From Bartonella kosoyi (GTDB lineage Bacteria; Pseudomonadota; Alphaproteobacteria; Rhizobiales; Rhizobiaceae), in assembly GCF_003606325.2 (NCBI RefSeq), contig NZ_CP031843.2:434001-498000 (forward strand): a stretch of DNA of 64,000 nucleotides, read 5' to 3'. Every line of letters begins with the position of its first letter. The first letter of the stretch is position 1. Shown in pieces: positions 49,824-58,800 of this stretch. The notes under the pieces were generated by a model, which was given only the letters and a program-made list of their open reading frames with translations, was not told the origin of the DNA and ran no database searches. The translations under genes and the position numbers were made by a program.

Positions 49824-50422
49824 TGTACATAAAGAAGCTCTCCTTTGTCCATTATGTCAAATATAAATTTTAAAAGAAAGTTGAATGGGAGCTGCTCTTT
49901 GTCCCCTTCTATAGGGCTGATATTTACTTTTTCTTCTGTTGCCTCAAATAATGCATTTTGAAAGCCAATTATTTTTTACGTATATCACGCTGAGATTTTA
50001 TATATTCCTCTAAAAATCTGTCTCACTTCTGGTGCGATTACCCCTTAAATGTCTTTTATAAGTATCAAATTTATAACCTGCTTGCGGAAACGACTAATTC
50101 CAAATCCTCTATCGTAAAAATGAGATCACCTATTCGCTTTGTAACTGTTACAGTTAAAACAACACATTTCAGTGCTACTATTTTACCTCTATGGCGCAAA
50201 TGTAATTCTTAATGAGAATAGAAATATTTATGAATCTTCAGTATGTTAAGATTACCCGATATGATACCTAGAGCGTTTTCTTTTCATAAAAAATTAATCA
50301 GGCTCTAACAAAATGAGAAATTTTGTTTCTTTAAATTTAGTGAACTAAAATAAGAGCTAAATATATGTTTTTAAATGTGGTTATACTGCATCCTGAATGA
50401 CATGTGTACAAGGGGATAATTT
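49824..50422. other. Intergenic region before MFS gene
   Basis: 599 AT-rich bases with no recognised gene. ATTCT and AGAAT (around 50203-50219) form a short inverted repeat upstream of the MFS transporter. It is too short to interpret. Confidence 0.35.
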
Positions 50423-51631
50423 ATGTTCGTTGCAAATTTGAAAGAACGCGCTGCTTTATTCAAGAATAGAACTTTCCTCTATTTTACCTTGAGCGGTTTG
50501 TTTGCTACATTTGGAAGTGGGCTCAATTATATTGCATTATCGTGGCTTGCTTACAATCAAACAAATTCAATTCGTGGTGTAGCGCTTTTGATGTTTTTTC
50601 TCTGGATGCCGAGCATTATTTTTGCACCTATTTTAGGCGTATTGGCAGATAAATATAATCGTAAAGCGCAGATTATCATTTCAAATCTTGTCAGAGGTTT
50701 GGTGATTGTTGGGTGGAGTATACTTTGGCAATTGGGTATAGAAATTGATTTGATGATCTTATCTGCTTTGTTGGGTATTTTTATTTCTTTTTATATGCCA
50801 TCAGCTATTCCTTTAATCCAAAGTATTATTCCCCCAAAACAGCTTATCAATGCAAATGCAACCATTGATATGGTCTATGAACTTGGAATGATTATCGGTA
50901 TGGGGTTTAGTGGATTTATACTTGCCTGTGTAGGAACAAAAGGAACTCTTCTAATAGGTGGTATATTTTTTATTATTGCTGGTTTGTTTAACTTTGCAAT
51001 GAAGGTACCTAAAAACCGTAGATCTAAAAATCAAAGTAAGCAAAATTGGTGGAAAAGTTATAGAGCATCCCTTCATTATTTTAAGCGGAATCCGGTTCTT
51101 TTTATGCCTTATATAAGCCAGATGATTATTACAACGCTTTTAATGACCATCCCTGTTATTCTAGTTCCTTATACACAAGAGGTCTTAAGCACGGATAGTG
51201 GGACCTTTGCAATATTTGAGGCGCTTTATTCTATGGGCGTATTGACAGGAGCGCTTCTTTCGCCACTTCTTTGTAAAGTTTTATCCATAAGGAAAACCTT
51301 GGCATTTTTATTAGCTGTTATGGCTATTGGACTTGCTATTTTGTCTGTTAATACACACATTTTTGTTGTTTTTCCTATTTACTTTATGATTGGATTTGGA
51401 CTTTCGAGTTGGGCTCTTTCAATTTCTTTATCGCAACTCTCTTGTGATCCTGAATACCAAGGAAGATTGCAGGCAAGTTTTAATGGTTTGTCTGGAAGCT
51501 TTATCCTCGGAGTCTATCTCATTATGGCAAGCGATAGCAGCAGCATATCACCTCAATTGATATATTTTCTTCAAAGTATTGTTGCGCTTATTGGGATGCT
51601 TATCGTACTGTTTTATAAACATGAAAAATGA
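50423..51631 (+). CDS. MFS transporter (EntS-like drug/metabolite exporter)
   Basis: A 402-residue protein with about 12 hydrophobic helices. The N-terminal half has FLYFTLSGLFATFGSGLNYI and the MFS loop motif GVLADKYNRKAQIIISN near residue 75, and QSIIPPKQLINANATIDM near residue 135 is typical of the MFS group that includes EntS and macrolide exporters. A GGGGATAAT site precedes the ATG. It is not related in close sequence to the minus-strand MFS at 47.3 kb. Substrate unknown. Confidence 0.87.
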   Translation: MFVANLKERAALFKNRTFLYFTLSGLFATFGSGLNYIALSWLAYNQTNSIRGVALLMFFLWMPSIIFAPILGVLADKYNRKAQIIISNLVRGLVIVGWSILWQLGIEIDLMILSALLGIFISFYMPSAIPLIQSIIPPKQLINANATIDMVYELGMIIGMGFSGFILACVGTKGTLLIGGIFFIIAGLFNFAMKVPKNRRSKNQSKQNWWKSYRASLHYFKRNPVLFMPYISQMIITTLLMTIPVILVPYTQEVLSTDSGTFAIFEALYSMGVLTGALLSPLLCKVLSIRKTLAFLLAVMAIGLAILSVNTHIFVVFPIYFMIGFGLSSWALSISLSQLSCDPEYQGRLQASFNGLSGSFILGVYLIMASDSSSISPQLIYFLQSIVALIGMLIVLFYKHEK

Positions 51632-51946
51632 TAAATTACATTGAAGTGCAGTAAAGCTATATGCTATTTTATAAACATTTACGAGGGGGCATATTTCATA
51701 TTTTGCTTTTAAAGGGGGAGGTGAGTAAATGCGAAAGTATGGCTGCTTTTAATGAAGAAAGTATAGCTTTATATTGTTATAAAATACTCCTTATTTTTTG
51801 ATGATGGCCAACAAGGGTTGATGCATTTTTTTTCACCGGACTTTAGTAAAGAGACAAGGACGCAACACTTTAACGTTCCTTAAAAGTTTTTTGGTTTAAG
51901 CACAGCAGAAAGTCAAAGTGCTCTATCATACGGGAAGAATATTACA
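51632..51946. other. Intergenic segment, convergent ends
   Basis: 315 bases between two convergently oriented genes. No gene or clear terminator is recognised. Confidence 0.3.
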
Positions 51947-52216
51947 TTATTTTTGTTTTTCAAAATCCATACGAAAAATTGCATCAATTTCATCTTCATT
52001 GGAATGAGCACTTCTGCGACGATTCAAGGTTTGCACAATCTCTTTTTTTAAAAGTGCATCTGTTTCACTTAAACGGAGAATACTGAGTTCCAATTCAAGA
52101 GATAAAGCTAAATCCACACACAGTTTAAGCTCTTCTCCAATATCAAAACCACGTTGATAATCGTCATAAAGACCAACCAGTGTATCGGATAACTCCTTAC
52201 CGCATAAAGAGGTCAT
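51947..52216 (-). CDS. Small acidic protein, function unknown
   Basis: An 89-residue protein (MTSLCGKELSDTLVGLYDDY start) that appears all-helical, with a Leu/Glu-rich centre (LCVDLALSLELELSILRL) and a charged tail. No signal peptide or known motif. The ATG at 52216 is chosen because a perfect GGAGG lies 7-8 bases upstream. This ATG overlaps the stop of the preceding gene (ATGA). The strong ribosome binding site and coupling argue that it is real. I do not recognise the family. Confidence 0.6.
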   Translation of the reverse strand: MTSLCGKELSDTLVGLYDDYQRGFDIGEELKLCVDLALSLELELSILRLSETDALLKKEIVQTLNRRRSAHSNEDEIDAIFRMDFEKQK

Positions 52217-52665
52217 GCTAAATTCCTCCACGTTACGGCTTTTTGTACAGCTTTGGTTTGTTTAAGGATCACTCCACTATGATTACTCAGAGTTTCCATA
52301 TATACGAGCCTCATGGTTTTGTCAATTTTCTGCAAAATACGCACTTTTAAACCAATGCCTATTAAAAACTTTGTCACTCCAAGATTTTGAAGCGCCCAAT
52401 TATAAATATGGATGGCAATGCGTTTATTATAGAACTTATAGCATTTAAAATACATTGCAAAAAGGCTTTTAATTCGCGCATAAAAAGAATATTTTGGCAA
52501 TACACAAAATACCCTGTTTATTCTCAATATAGCTAAATCAATGCCATTAATATCTACAATAAGCAGGCATGGTTTGTAAACGTTCAGCTTTTTAAGAATG
52601 TGTAATAATCTCATTTTTTGCAGAAGTGAAATTATTTTGCCTTTTTTATATTGAGTTTGAGACAT
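52213..52665 (-). CDS. Unrecognised basic protein coupled to small acidic protein
   Basis: About 150 residues from the ATG at 52665 (MSQTQYKKGKIISLLQKMRL), which has AAAGG 7 bases upstream. The frame stays open to an upstream ATG at 52770 that lacks such a site. The protein is rich in Lys, Ile, Tyr and Leu, with a central CLLIVDINGIDLAILRINR stretch, and has no motif I can name. Its TGA overlaps the downstream gene's ATG. A basic protein coupled to a small acidic one could be a toxin-antitoxin-like or effector-partner pair. That is only a suggestion, and a decayed gene is also possible. Confidence 0.35.
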   Translation of the reverse strand: MSQTQYKKGKIISLLQKMRLLHILKKLNVYKPCLLIVDINGIDLAILRINRVFCVLPKYSFYARIKSLFAMYFKCYKFYNKRIAIHIYNWALQNLGVTKFLIGIGLKVRILQKIDKTMRLVYMETLSNHSGVILKQTKAVQKAVTWRNLA

Positions 52666-52859
52666 TAATAAACCTTTTGTTTTATAAAAAGCTATGAGAA
52701 GTGCATTCGCATGTTTTTGTAATAAGATTTCAGTGATATATTGCACAGTACGCAATGAAGAAAACCACATGGGTTTTTACTACTGTGAGACATATGACTG
52801 CGCTTTTTGAGAGAGCCGTTGATAAGAATTTTGCTCAACGGGCATACAAATGGGCCATG

Positions 52860-53051
52860 GCAGGTATTGTTTTTTCATGAGAGGGTGCCCAAATGTTTTT
52901 GACACTGAAGGTCGATATTTGGTAAACTTTCACGCGTTTTGCCTAGGGGGATGAGAGTGAGGGCTTGGCAAAATACTATGGCGGTCGCATTTTTTGTGTA
53001 ATTGTCATAATTTTCGCTCCTGCTGAAATGGATGCTGTAACATCCATTTTT
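52860..53051 (+). ncRNA. Brt-like regulatory RNA (first copy, ends approximate)
   Basis: The segment from about 52970 to 53060 is repeated, with small changes, at 54035-54130. Both copies lie just upstream of paralogous XRE regulator genes. Each ends in the hairpin AAATGGATG-loop-CATCCATTT followed by Ts. Genus-specific Brt RNAs of about 194-203 nt upstream of Trp-type helix-turn-helix genes are reported in B. henselae, and this arrangement matches. The 3' end is set by the hairpin. The 5' end is only a guess from the reported length, and the 5' half here differs from the second copy. Confidence 0.5.
53026..53051 (+). terminator. Terminator-like hairpin of first Brt-like element
   Basis: AAATGGATG (53026-53034) pairs perfectly with CATCCATTT (53041-53049) around CTGTAA, followed by TT G. 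It lies 105 bases before the XRE start, so transcription reaching that gene from upstream would have to pass it. The same hairpin occurs at 54089. Confidence 0.7.
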
Positions 53052-53109
53052 GTGGGGTTGTGTATGTGATAACTGCTTTTTTCTAAGAGCAGTAACGATA
53101 GATGCAAAA

Positions 53110-53140
53110 CAATATAATTATTTAGTCAACAATTATATTG
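53110..53140. promoter_or_regulatory. Perfect 10-bp palindromic operator before first XRE gene
   Basis: CAATATAATT (53110-53119) and AATTATATTG (53131-53140) are perfect reverse complements separated by 11 bases. They end 16 bases before the XRE start codon, between it and the terminator-like hairpin. Position and symmetry suit an autoregulatory operator for a dimeric helix-turn-helix protein. Confidence 0.6.
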
Positions 53141-53156
53141 ATTTTGGAGTAATTTT

Positions 53157-53663
53157 TTGGCTCGTCCGGAAGCAAAACCTAAAACTGAGTTGGCAAAACG
53201 TTTTCGTGAAGTGCGTCACGCTCTTGGTTTCACAGAGCGTAAGCAGTTTGCTGAACATCTTGGTATTACTGCTGGCTCTATAGGAACTTATGAAACGGGT
53301 AACAGTGAACCTACAGCCTCTGCGCTCTCCAAATATCAAAAAATTTGCGGTGTTTCATTAGATTGGCTTGTAACGGGCGATGGCGAGATGTTTTCGGATA
53401 TGGCAAAGGCGAAAGCAGTTGGTTTAAAACCGCAAGCGATTCCTGCTGGGCTGATGAAAAAGCTTGGATATTTAGCTTATACAACATATCATAATGCAAA
53501 CATAACACTTTCTCCTGAAGATGTTGCGGAATTAGCAGCAGAGCTTTACGGAAAATTGCAAGATCTTATTCAAAACCTCAATGATATGGAAGAAGTCGAA
53601 GCCACCCTGCCACTTTTAAAACTTCATTTAAAGCGTAAAATCGAATCTGAAAAACACCTTTAA
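53157..53663 (+). CDS. XRE-family regulator (Trp-like), first copy
   Basis: A 168-residue regulator. Residues about 10-70 form a helix-turn-helix of Cro/CI type (LAKRFREVRHALGFTERKQF, then GITAGSIGTYETGNSEP), followed by VSLDWLVTGDGEMF and a helical C-terminal part (DVAELAAELYGKLQDLIQNL). The start is TTG at 53157 with TTGGAG 7 bases upstream. No ATG fits. It is about 60% identical by eye to the next XRE gene over the C-terminal part, more divergent in the recognition helix. It probably binds the adjacent palindrome. It corresponds to the Trp proteins found downstream of Brt RNAs. Confidence 0.85.
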   Translation: MARPEAKPKTELAKRFREVRHALGFTERKQFAEHLGITAGSIGTYETGNSEPTASALSKYQKICGVSLDWLVTGDGEMFSDMAKAKAVGLKPQAIPAGLMKKLGYLAYTTYHNANITLSPEDVAELAAELYGKLQDLIQNLNDMEEVEATLPLLKLHLKRKIESEKHL

Positions 53664-53914
53664 CAGCGACAAAGAAAATTACTAATATTTTCTAAGGTAA
53701 AAAATGAAAATATTTTCTGCTGTTAAAATCCAGCTTAAGAACCAACAAATTCTCACATATTTTATGCATCTTTTCTCTTTTCGTTTAGTACAAGATCTTA
53801 AGTTATAATAATTTTTAGAGATTGATAAACTTTTTATCTTATGTAATTAAAAGGCTACGGAAAGTGCGATTGTATATTTTGGCAAAGAGGTTCAAACGTT
53901 GTTACCCCATTGTA

Positions 53915-54114
53915 GGATGAGGAAAACGCAGTGAGCATTTTTGCTGTTGAGAAAAGTGCAGCTGCAACTTTTAAAGCAGTATGGTAATCTTGTGTGAGTT
54001 TCGCTACGAACATATTACAACGGCGCAGCTCAGTAAAATACCATGGCGGTTGCATTTTTTGTGTGATTGTCATAAATTTCGCTCCTGCAAATGGATGCTG
54101 CAACATCCATTTTT
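53915..54114 (+). ncRNA. Brt-like regulatory RNA (second copy, ends approximate)
   Basis: Second copy of the element described at 52.9 kb. The best conserved stretch (about 54035-54130) includes TGGCGGTTGCATTTTTTGTG, ATTGTCATAA and the terminal hairpin. The 3' end is set by the hairpin at 54089-54112 and the 5' end by the reported Brt length of about 200 nt. A minus-strand frame (53855-54073, MTITQKMQPPWYF) with AGGAG upstream lies across it. In the first copy that frame stops after 10 codons, which favours the RNA as the conserved unit. Confidence 0.55.
54089..54114 (+). terminator. Terminator-like hairpin of second Brt-like element
   Basis: AAATGGATG (54089-54097) pairs perfectly with CATCCATTT (54104-54112) around CTGCAA, followed by TT G. 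It differs from the first copy by one loop base, so stem and position are conserved. It lies 99 bases before the second XRE gene. Confidence 0.7.
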
Positions 54115-54164
54115 GTGGGCTTGTGTGTAAATTTTTGCCTAACATAAGGGGCAGTAACAATGGT

Positions 54165-54206
54165 ATATCTACAAATGAAGCGTTTATGAATCCCATTTGT
54201 AGATAT
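54165..54206. promoter_or_regulatory. Perfect 13-bp palindromic operator before second XRE gene
   Basis: ATATCTACAAATG (54165-54177) and CATTTGTAGATAT (54194-54206) are perfect reverse complements with a 16-base spacer, ending 7 bases before the start codon. The sequence is unrelated to the palindrome before the first XRE gene. That fits two paralogous repressors with different recognition helices and separate targets. Confidence 0.65.
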
Positions 54207-54213
54207 TATTGAT

Positions 54214-54729
54214 ATGACGCGACAAATAAATGCACCTAAAACGCCCTTAGCAAAACGTCTAACAGAGGTTAGAAAGTTTGTAGGTTTGTCTCGTAATATA
54301 TTTTCAGTTAAAATTGGCATTAGCATTCAAGGGCTTGGCAATTACGAACGCGGTGACAGAATTCCCGATGCGACTATTTTATCATCATATGGAGAAAAAT
54401 TTGGCGTCAATTTAAATTGGCTTGTAACGGGTAATGGCGAGATGTTTTCAGATATGGCAAAAGCGAAGGCAGCTGGTTTAAAATCGCAAGCGATTCCTTT
54501 TGGATTGATGAAAAAGCTCGGACATTTAGCGTATAAAACTTATCATGATGCAAAAATAGATATGCCTCCTGAAGATATAGCAGAATTAGCTGGAGAGCTT
54601 TACGGAAAATTGCAAGAGCTTATTCAAGACATCAATGATATGGAAGAAGTCGAAGCCACGATGCTACTTTTAAAATTACATTTAAAGCGTAAAATCGAAG
54701 TTGAGAAAACGCATCAAGAAACGTTATAA
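54214..54729 (+). CDS. XRE-family regulator (Trp-like), second copy
   Basis: A 171-residue paralogue of the preceding regulator. The N-terminal helix-turn-helix (LAKRLTEVRKFVGLSRNIFS, then GISIQGLGNYERGDRIPD) differs most. The LNWLVTGNGEMFSDMAKAKA segment and the C-terminal helices (DIAELAGELYGKLQELIQDI, MEEVEATMLLLKLHLKRKIE) are nearly the same. The ATG at 54214 is the only suitable start, and no clear ribosome binding site precedes it because the palindrome occupies that space. Translation or transcription may thus be blocked when the palindrome is bound or folded. It is the last gene before the adhesin, 1.1 kb upstream of it. Confidence 0.86.
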   Translation: MTRQINAPKTPLAKRLTEVRKFVGLSRNIFSVKIGISIQGLGNYERGDRIPDATILSSYGEKFGVNLNWLVTGNGEMFSDMAKAKAAGLKSQAIPFGLMKKLGHLAYKTYHDAKIDMPPEDIAELAGELYGKLQELIQDINDMEEVEATMLLLKLHLKRKIEVEKTHQETL

Positions 54730-55812
54730 GATACCAACGAACAGCTCTTTTAAAAAATGGAACTTTTTTGATTTTTTCACTGTATGAACAGGTTTGAAAG
54801 GGAAAAATCTTACGATCTTCAAATCTTTTGTTTAACCTGAAAAACGATAAATTATCATTATAAATCAATATATTATTTTGATGTAGATAAAATAGTTCAT
54901 AAAAAGCATTATGATTGATGATACAAATAAAATTTCTTCAAAAAGAAGCAGACACTATTCCTGAAATATGTATTTGTTGAAGGAAAAGGTACTGACAACA
55001 CTAAAAATACAGTGGGTTATGTGAGGGGAAAAAGTTTCTTTTCAGTTTGTGATATTTAAAAAAATTTATATATAAAGTGAGAAGACACTATGGCCTTAAT
55101 CCCATTATGGTGCTAAAATTATATTTGGTTCTTATAAAATGCTACCAGATATACAAGAGAGAAGAAAAAAGAGGCATTTATAGCGTGCTTTTATCTTTTT
55201 ATGAAGATGATGCAATAAGCACATTGAAACTTTTTATAAAATGCGCCTCATTATATTAGGAAATATGTTTTCCAAAGCAATACCCCTTTTACTAGAACAG
55301 GTTATCGCATAACAAAGATCGCATAACAAAGAGTGAGGTTATGATGATCATCATTATCTATTACGTTATGCTATAAGTTAAAAAAATCATAAATTTGTGT
55401 TTATAAGAACAGCTATTTCATTAATAAGTATTTTTGCCAATTGATAAAAAATTATTTTTTACACTCTTGCCATTCTGCTGCTGCGCTTTATTTGAAAGAT
55501 AGAATTGCTCTTTAGTGAAACTATTTTTGTTAAGAGATAAATCGCAGTATTTTTGAATGGAGATAACGATATATTTTCAAAGTCTTGTGTTTTTATTTAT
55601 TTTTAGTTTGAATCCCTCTAGCTAAAAGGGTTGGGGGCTTTTCTAGATTCGATGTTGTTGCAAAGATTTTAGGCTGATGCCGGATAAGTATCGGTATCAG
55701 AAGGGGGAGTTTTGTCTTGATTTATTGGTTTTTGAGGTGCGCGAACTCAAGGGTTTTGCCATGTGTTTTTTGCGCGTTGTAATGATGTTGAACTCTGTTG
55801 GAGGAGGTTCTT
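54730..55812. other. Long region upstream of the first adhesin gene
   Basis: 1083 AT-rich bases with no supportable gene. It holds a 14-bp tandem repeat at 55306-55333 and presumably the adhesin promoter. Long non-coding leaders are expected ahead of BadA/Vomp-type genes. No copy of either XRE palindrome was seen here by eye. Confidence 0.4.
55306..55333. repeat. 14-bp tandem duplication upstream of adhesin gene
   Basis: CGCATAACAAAGAT at 55306-55319 is followed at once by CGCATAACAAAGAG at 55320-55333. The two copies differ only in the last base. It lies about 480 bases before the adhesin start and may bind a regulator or just be a small duplication. Confidence 0.6.
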
Positions 55813-58800
55813 ATGAAAAAAAAATATTCCACACCAAATTTAATTAAAGCTGTCTCGCTCAGCGCGGCAATGGCCACATTCTTATCAAGTGTTTCTCCCG
55901 TTTTTGCTGCGGGTGTTGGCATAACCGGAGGAGCCCTTTTTAATTCGAGTGGTGCCGATGTTCCATATCCACGTGGCAGTCATGGCAGTATTGTTTTTGC
56001 GGGTGATGATGACTTCTGTGGTGTAGATAATGTTAAGGGGCGTGGTGGCAAGCAACAGGAAAATCTTACTAATAAAATAACTGCAGAAGACCAATATAAT
56101 AATTTTATCGTTGATCAAGCAGATAACATTGGCCGTAATCCTTATGGCACAACCACTAACAAGGTTACTTGGCAAAGTTCGGGTATTTTAACACAAACAG
56201 GTTCTTATATGGGAAAAAATACTGGGGGATCTGAGAATGTTCTACCTGAAGCTTATGGTGTTTATTCTTTTGTGACGGGTTGTGGCGCTGCAGCAACCGG
56301 GAATTATTCAACAGCATTTGGTGCGGGAGCAACCACAAAGGCTGGTGGAGCACAAGCTTTTGGTGTTGCTGCACTTGCAAGCGGTAGAGCAAGCGTTGCC
56401 ATGGGCGTGAGTTCGGAAGCATCAGGGGAGTCTGCAGTCGCTGTCGGTGGACTTGCAAATGCTTCTGGTAGCAGAAGTATTGCTATAGGTGTAGATGCTC
56501 AAGCGAAAGCTTCAGGTGCTATTGCAATAGGGAGCAGACGCTCTGACAGAACTAACCCTTCTAATCCTACTAGAGACGTGTTGGCGGAGGCTAAAAATGC
56601 TATTGCTATAGGGACCCATACTTATGGTAAAGGAGAAGATTCCGTTGCCATTGGTGCAAATGCACAGGCACTTGTTGCGGATGGTGTTGCTGTAGGTGGG
56701 GCATCTGTATCTCGTAGAGGAAAGGATGGTAAAGGTTATGATCCTGCAACAGGTAAAATGACAACAAAAACTGATGAGACATGGAAAAGTACAGCAGGCG
56801 CTTTTAGTGTTGGTGATGTTGGTCAAGAGGCTGCGAATGGTAAAATAACACGACAAATTACGGGTGTGGCTGCTGGTACTGAAGATACCGATGCTGTGAA
56901 TGTGGCACAGTTAAAAGCTATAAGCGCTGCAGCATCAGGAGCTTGGAAACTTTCTGCTAACGATACAGATCCGACAGATGTGAATTCAGGTAGCATCGTA
57001 GATTTTTCAGTGAAAAATAGCGGAGTAGGACAAGATAACTTAACGATTGAGAAAAGCAATGAAAACAAGAAGCAGAAAATGCGCTTTGCTTTAAGTGATA
57101 ATCTTAAATTGATCAGTGTCACTACAGGAATAAGCTCTATGAGCGGTGATGGCTTTATTATTAATGAGGGGCCACGCATGACTGTTGACGGTATTGATGC
57201 TGGAAATCAAAAGATCACAAACGTGGCAGATGGGACCGAACCTAACGATGCGGTGAATTATAAGCAGTTGCAAGAGATAAAAAATGCAACCAAAACAAGC
57301 TGGCAGCTTGCTGTTAATGGAGGAAGTGCTACTGCTATTGGTCCAAACGGTACAGTAAATTTTCAGTCAGCTGGCAATGAAACTGGCAAGAATATCAATA
57401 TTACGAAAGATAATGACCACAATGTTACGTTTGATTTAGCTGAAAATATTAATGTAATGTCTGTCACAGTAGGAGAAAGCATTATGGATGCTTCGGGCTT
57501 TAGAGTTGACGATGGTGATGGGCCGAGCATAACTGTTCAAGGCATTTATGCTGGTAATAAAACGATTAAAGGAATAGCGGAAGCCGAAGAAGATACCGAT
57601 GCAGTGAATTTTGGGCAGCTACAAAAATATGTAGAAAAAAACGGAGGCGGCTGGAAACTTTCTGTTGATGGTAAAGATGTTACAGATGTTAAAGCTTGGG
57701 ATACAGTGGATCTTATTGCTGCTAAGCATAAAGATAAGAATAATGAAGAGAGTGGTACGACAAATATTAAAATTGTAAAAGGTGAAGGCAATAAGGTATC
57801 CTTTGATTTAGGTGAAGTGATCAAAGTTGGTGATGTAGTAACTGGAAAGTCACATATGGCCGATAATGGCTTCATAATTACTGATGGTCCTAGCATGACT
57901 ACGGGTGGTATTCATGCTGGCAATAAAATAATCACAGGAGTACAAAAAGGTACTAATGGGAATGATGCAGTTAATGTTTCACAGTTGCAAGAGGTAAAAG
58001 AACTTGCAGAACAAGGCTGGAGCCTTTCTGTTGATGGGAAAAATGCTACAGATGTTAAAGCTGGTGGTACAGTAGATTTTATTGCTGGTGAGACTAGGGA
58101 CAGCCGCGTTAAAAATATCCAAATTCAAAAAGATAACGTCAATAAAGTCACCTTTTCTTTAATGGATCAGATTACGCTAGTAAGTGTCACGACAGGCAAT
58201 AGCATTATGAGTAATGATGGCTTTAAGTTTGTTGAAGGTAATGGGCCCGAAATAACTTTGAATGGTATTAATGCTGGCAATAAAAAGATTACGGGAGTGC
58301 AGGCGGGAGAATCTGATACCGATGCTGTCAATTTTTCACAGTTGAATAAAATAAAAGATCAAATAGAAGGCAATAGTCTTGTTAAATGGGATAAGAATGA
58401 GAGGCTCATTACCATTGGTAAAGAAAAAGGCGGTACAAAAATTGATATCACGGGTAGTGATGAAGAGCGGACTATTGCCGGTGTAAAAGATGGTAAAATT
58501 TCTGAAGAGTCGTATGAAGCAATCAATGGTGGCCAGATTAATAAGATATCTAAAGATGTCGCAAAGTTTTTTGGTGGTGGTACAGAATTTAATAATGGTG
58601 AGTTTTCTGGGCCGAAATATGTTTTATCTCACGTTTCTACCAATGGTACAGTAGAGCGGAAGGAATTTGAAAATGTTGGTGATGCTTTGACAGGACTTGA
58701 TGCAAATGTCAAAAATGTGAATAGCCGCCTAACGTATGTCACTAATGACTTTAATCAGAAGTTTGATAAATTTTCTCAAGATGCTTTATTGTGGAGTGAT

